Assembly: GCA_001599915.1 (NCBI GenBank) | Contig: BCIG01000021.1 | Location: 248,001 to 312,000 of the forward strand | Length of the DNA stretch: 64,000 nucleotides | Reading direction: 5' to 3' | DNA from: Symbiotaphrina buchneri | Taxonomy: Eukaryota; Ascomycota; Symbiotaphrinales; Symbiotaphrinaceae | Shown: positions 60,300 to 64,000 of the stretch, piece by piece | How positions within the stretch are numbered: the first letter of the stretch is position 1 | Layout: every line of letters starts with the position of its first letter | The notes under the pieces: generated by a model | The model's input: only the letters and a program-made list of their open reading frames with translations | The model's database searches: none | Told to the model about the DNA's origin: nothing | Made by a program: the position numbers and the translations under genes

Positions 60300-62354
60300 G
60301 TTGTGTTTGTCGTGCAAGAACGGCGTCTCCGACGGTACGTGCAAGGACTGGGCGCAGGTGTTGTCTCAGCGAGGAGTGTCCGCAGGATATGTCATATCGG
60401 TGTCGGATGAGACAGCATGTACGAACAGGTTGCGGCACGCTTTCCTGGCCAACGATATGAAGACCAGAGCCAGAAATAGAAGTTGGGCGGAAAAGTGAGG
60501 TGTGAAGATGGTCTTTTGCACAGGGGGTTGAGCTGGGATCGTGTTTCAAAGTACCATAAACGGAAGTTGCGACTAGTCAGTCTGCATGGCCACCGTACTC
60601 GTAGATAGCGCAAGCCTCAATTGCGGAACGAAGGGCGTTCTGTTGTTTACCCGTGAATATCGACCATTTGTTAACTAAGGTACGCTTCGTATGGTTATCG
60701 TCTACCTACTTCGCCGTCTTGCTAGACCCATTGGCGCGTTTCTTTCATGGAAGCTTGCCTGCGTAAAGAACTGCTAACCTTATGCTGACCGGCGAAGGAA
60801 GCCCCTCGCGGCATAAAGGTTTCTAAATTCTCAATCGACAACTATCCTAGCCTGGAGAGATCGTTGACATGAGATGGTGGCGCCGTTCCGTTTCATACCT
60901 CAGCTACACTAGCTAAGGTAAGGTATCTACCTGTACCAAGCACCTTCGTGCATTGATATAAGTAGGTAGGTACCTGCGAACGTGGAGCTGCAGACGCGTA
61001 TCTACTAGCCACGACGCGCCAATATTACCTTCATAGAACCTTAGGGAGAGCTCGGATCATCTACGCCAGGTTGCAGCCAAGGACTGCGAAGTACGTACTT
61101 CGCCGTATGTACGAGTACGCCGTAGCTCAGGTAGCTTAAAGTCGCCGACGAGTACGGCAGTAGACGAGCCGTGCTTGTCTTTCCTCTACCATATCCTTTG
61201 CTTCTACCTACCTGTGGTCTTGAACGCAAGTTAACTCTCCATTAAGGCCTCATTCAAAAGACATGCTTCCGTCAAAGAAATGTGAGAAACTGGTCACTAT
61301 TATCGATACGGAGTATCTGGATTTTCTTATCTACTAATGGACAACTGCCTGTCCTGAAGCACTCGCAAATCACGACTGTGGGCTGCTCTGTACACTGAAT
61401 GAAATACCAAGTACTTTCGTAGATCACGATTCACGATGGATGAGTGTCCTCTGCATCCCAGTCACTTGTAAAAACAGATTCCCAACGCATTTGCGGGCAC
61501 TTCGAATTGTCGTAGCAATTCATCTGTGGTTAGACTTTGCCAGAAACTGGAAACTTAAAGTCCGCGAAGATCTGGCAGACTGGCGGAAATCTTCGTATGC
61601 GGAGATCTTGTGCGACCAGCGTTTTCAAGCGTGATAGCGAAAAGTAACGGATTTGAAAACATCGCGTTGTAGTGTGTATTGTCATCGAGGGCTGTCTACA
61701 AGGGCATTATTTCATTCTTTCAGGTGCTGCAACTTAATGATAGAAGAGGCATATTTTAGGGTTCCACTATCCGGATATTGAGACTTTTGAATAACGAGAC
61801 GGTTGTTTCTGCAAGGCTCTACCGCCTTTACGCTGTAAGAGGATTAACCGCGCAGCTGCTCACTTTTCTCAAACCTCTCCCTCAACACGCAGCACACACA
61901 CCCTCAAATATCATCCACGAAGATACCCTAGGTCACACCGTCTGAAGACCCCGGGGACCCTGGATCAGGGCAAGGCGACCTGCACCCGCCTTTGTCGACT
62001 GTCCTAGACTGCGTCATAGCTATCTTCCCCATTCACAGACATCTCATCGACACAGTCCCATCCACTTCCTTACGCTCCTTACGCTTACCGTTGGCGACTG
62101 CCTTATGTACTGAGAACATCATCCTTGCTGTTACTTCTGGTAGTGTGCGTCTGTCACTTGTTTCATGGTCTAATATACTGACAGCCTCCTCTCCCAGCCC
62201 GGACGCATTCGCAACGCCTGATCGTCCAGAGGTTTTAGCCACAGGACTCAACGCCATTTCTTCACGGATCTGGAGCATAAGAACGATATTCAGATGCACT
62301 CATAGCCTTGACAGTCTGGTCATCTCTGAGTCTTCGTGACTTAATTTCTCCGGA
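60300..62354. other. Long divergent intergenic region TBC gene / TOM1
   Basis: Slightly over 2 kb, the longest gene-free stretch. Promoter-distal parts carry AAGGTAAGGTA at 60915-60925, AGGTAGGTACCT near 60965 and a perfect 18-bp palindrome at 61086-61103. The part nearest TOM1 (61850-62350) is pyrimidine-rich, consistent with a long 5' leader. Short open frames (for example 61992-62339) have no family features. I found no tRNA. Confidence 0.45.
61086..61103. repeat. Perfect 18-bp palindrome
   Basis: GCGAAGTACGTACTTCGC is its own reverse complement. It lies in a cluster of GTAC/TACG repeats (61086-61135). Confidence 0.9.
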
Positions 62355-64000
62355 ATGGGGAGAATTAAGAAGACAGCTGGGACAAAACATGATGCTACCT
62401 TGGTACATCTCCCCAGCATCGCATCGACTGCTCCCTCACTAACAAATACTCCAGTTTCCAGCACTCACCGACTTCCTTCACACCTGCGTCAGCATCCCGT
62501 TATATCAGCTCCCAGCCCACTTGTCATCGTTTCCGCGTCGATGGCCCTTCCCTAGAGGCGACCTCTATAACTGGATCCCTCTGCTAGATCGGTTTGATAC
62601 GATATTGGAGCTCTTCAACAAGGAGTATGGTCTCACCGAGGGCCCTCAAGTTCAATCTTTTGGTCGAAGACTTCTGGTCAAGGGTGACGGCACCGACGTT
62701 GCAGCGGCACAACAAGCGGAAATAAGTGAGCAGCAGCTAGAGGATGCAGGCTACGGAGCAGAAGGAGACAGAGAACTGGTTGAAGCCATCTTAGGCTTTT
62801 CAGTTGTGCTTCTCGAAAACTGTTCGAACAGGAGTCTATACGCTAGCAGTGGTCACCTGAACGATATTCTCAACTCGACCTCTCTAACACTGATTGCTTC
62901 TGCGCTGCGCCTGGGTGTCCGACTAGCCCAACGTTACCACGCATCCCGGCAACGCTCGGCAGGCTCTGCTCAGACTATCAATACGAGTTTGCTTCAGGGC
63001 CACTACAATATCAATCTCGACAAGGTACAGAAACTCGCTGCGCCTTTTGTTAGGTCACTACCGCCGTCATTCGCCTCAAGAGGGGTGTCTGCTCCAACAA
63101 CGCCGAGCGCCAAAGGCAAAGAAAGGGGTGTTGTATTCGATGCCCCGCAGATGAACCCCTCTGCTACAGTAAGCGCTTCGAACTTAGTGGCGCTAGCCAA
63201 GGAAGAGAGCCCTCTTACAACCCAATTTTCCGATAACAGATTAGGAGATGAAGAGCATACGACGCATAGCGCATTAGGCAATTGGTGGGAAGACTGGGGT
63301 GGTGTGTGGATGACCTACTATGTCAGTCCGCCAACATCCTTGGACGATGGAAGCGGAATATCTGCTGTCAGCGCAGGGGTGGGCCCAGTCGTGACGTCTC
63401 CGGGAACACCGACGCCCAGCAGGAGGACTTCAGGGTTCGGGTCACAGCAATCGCAAAGGCAACGCCGCTTGTCGAATACGGACGATACCCCCAGCACACC
63501 CTTTGTGAAAGCAGAAGACTCCTCATCCACCACAACTGCGAAGACTCTCGAGATACCATACGAGAAGGTCTCGACTATCCCAACAATTGAGATATTGAAA
63601 AGTGCTGTCAGCACTTTACCGAAAGAGTCACACTATGACCTTCTCGCACGACTGCGGGTGGCGTGGGCATTGTCGACGTCTCTTGAAACACGCCGCCAGA
63701 TCTTAGCTATTCGGCTCCTCGCCATCACCAATTTGGCGTATATCTACCCAGAGACAATGTTTCAGCAGAAAGTCCTACAACAAGATTTGGATGAGCCACG
63801 TCGGCTGCAGCTGCCTTATCAGCTAGCTGAGCTTGTCCATTCTCACAGTGGTTCTGGTCTTGGCGTCCCAAGAGGGATACAAACGTTGGCAGTAGGGGCT
63901 CTGGAGGCGTTGACTAAACATAAATCAAAGGCTGCAGATGTTTGTGCTGCTCTGGGCGTGAATGTTAATCACGGGATACTCCTATATGTCCTGCGTCGTG
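62355..64000 (+). CDS. TOM1: N-terminal part of Tom1/HUWE1-type HECT E3 ubiquitin ligase (runs off right edge)
   Basis: Two exons visible: 62355-62402 and 62455 to the window end (531 codons seen). Tom1 is a giant nuclear HECT ligase acting on excess histones and ribosomal proteins. The first exon MGRIKKTAGTKHDATL joins in phase 0 to FPALTDFLHTCVSIPLYQL and then WPFPRGDLYNWIPLLDRFD, the characteristic start of the family (DUF908 region). Further blocks: LGFSVVLLENCSNRSLYASS, GHLNDILNS, LRVAWALSTSLETRRQILAI. A Ser/Thr/Pro-rich insert lies around residues 300-400. The intron is 52 nt with a CTAAC branch. The HECT domain would be several kilobases beyond the window. Confidence 0.9.

Overview
This window is nuclear DNA of a filamentous ascomycete (Pezizomycotina). 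The evidence is dense genes on both strands, short introns of about 47-80 nt with GTNNGN donors and CTGAC/CTAAC branch sites, and fungal-type proteins: a fused TrpA-TrpB tryptophan synthase, Gon7, Rxt3, Pxa2, Ama1 and Zn2Cys6 proteins. Recurrent AAGGTAAGGTACC-like and GTAC-rich palindromic motifs between genes are the kind often seen in Sordariomycetes, but I cannot place the class securely. I found no rRNA, tRNA, CRISPR array, transposon or virus-like element.

Layout, left to right. 1-12.4 kb: N-terminus of a Ser-rich unknown (-), GON7 (+), VPS39 (-), an SPX phosphate transporter (+), DPH1 (-), HMG-CoA lyase (+). 12.9-20.7 kb: V-ATPase subunit B (+), tryptophan synthase (+), SDHAF4 (-), mitochondrial acetylornithine aminotransferase (+). 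21.2-36.8 kb: a cupin/membrane protein with a broken frame (+), CLN3/Btn1 (-), Rxt3 (+), an alpha/beta-hydrolase lipase (+), BLOC-1 subunit 1 (-), a peroxisomal ABC half-transporter (+), an SDR (-). 37.6-53 kb: dynactin p150 (+), 6-phosphofructo-2-kinase/fructose-2,6-bisphosphatase (-, frame broken), an Ama1-type APC/C activator (-), Rab geranylgeranyltransferase alpha (+), Tsc13 enoyl reductase (+), a histidine phosphatase with a C-terminal PIP-box (-). 53.8-64 kb: a triple Zn2Cys6 protein (+, frame broken), an unknown basic protein (-), a Gyp5-like TBC RabGAP (-), and the start of the Tom1/HUWE1 HECT ligase (+, runs off the edge).

This is core housekeeping chromosome rather than an accessory island. 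Several neighbours share themes: vacuole/endosome function (VPS39, V-ATPase B, Btn1, BLOC1S1, RabGGTase, RabGAP) and amino-acid synthesis (TRP5 and ARG8, each with a consensus Gcn4/CPC1 site upstream). The most unusual signals are at the RNA level: an apparent AT-AC intron in the APC/C activator, a GC-AG intron in VPS39, a 9-nt first coding exon and a 20-nt internal exon. In addition, three conserved genes each carry one surplus base that breaks the frame. All exon models were made by eye from splice consensus, phase and family similarity remembered from general knowledge; none was tested against RNA or databases.
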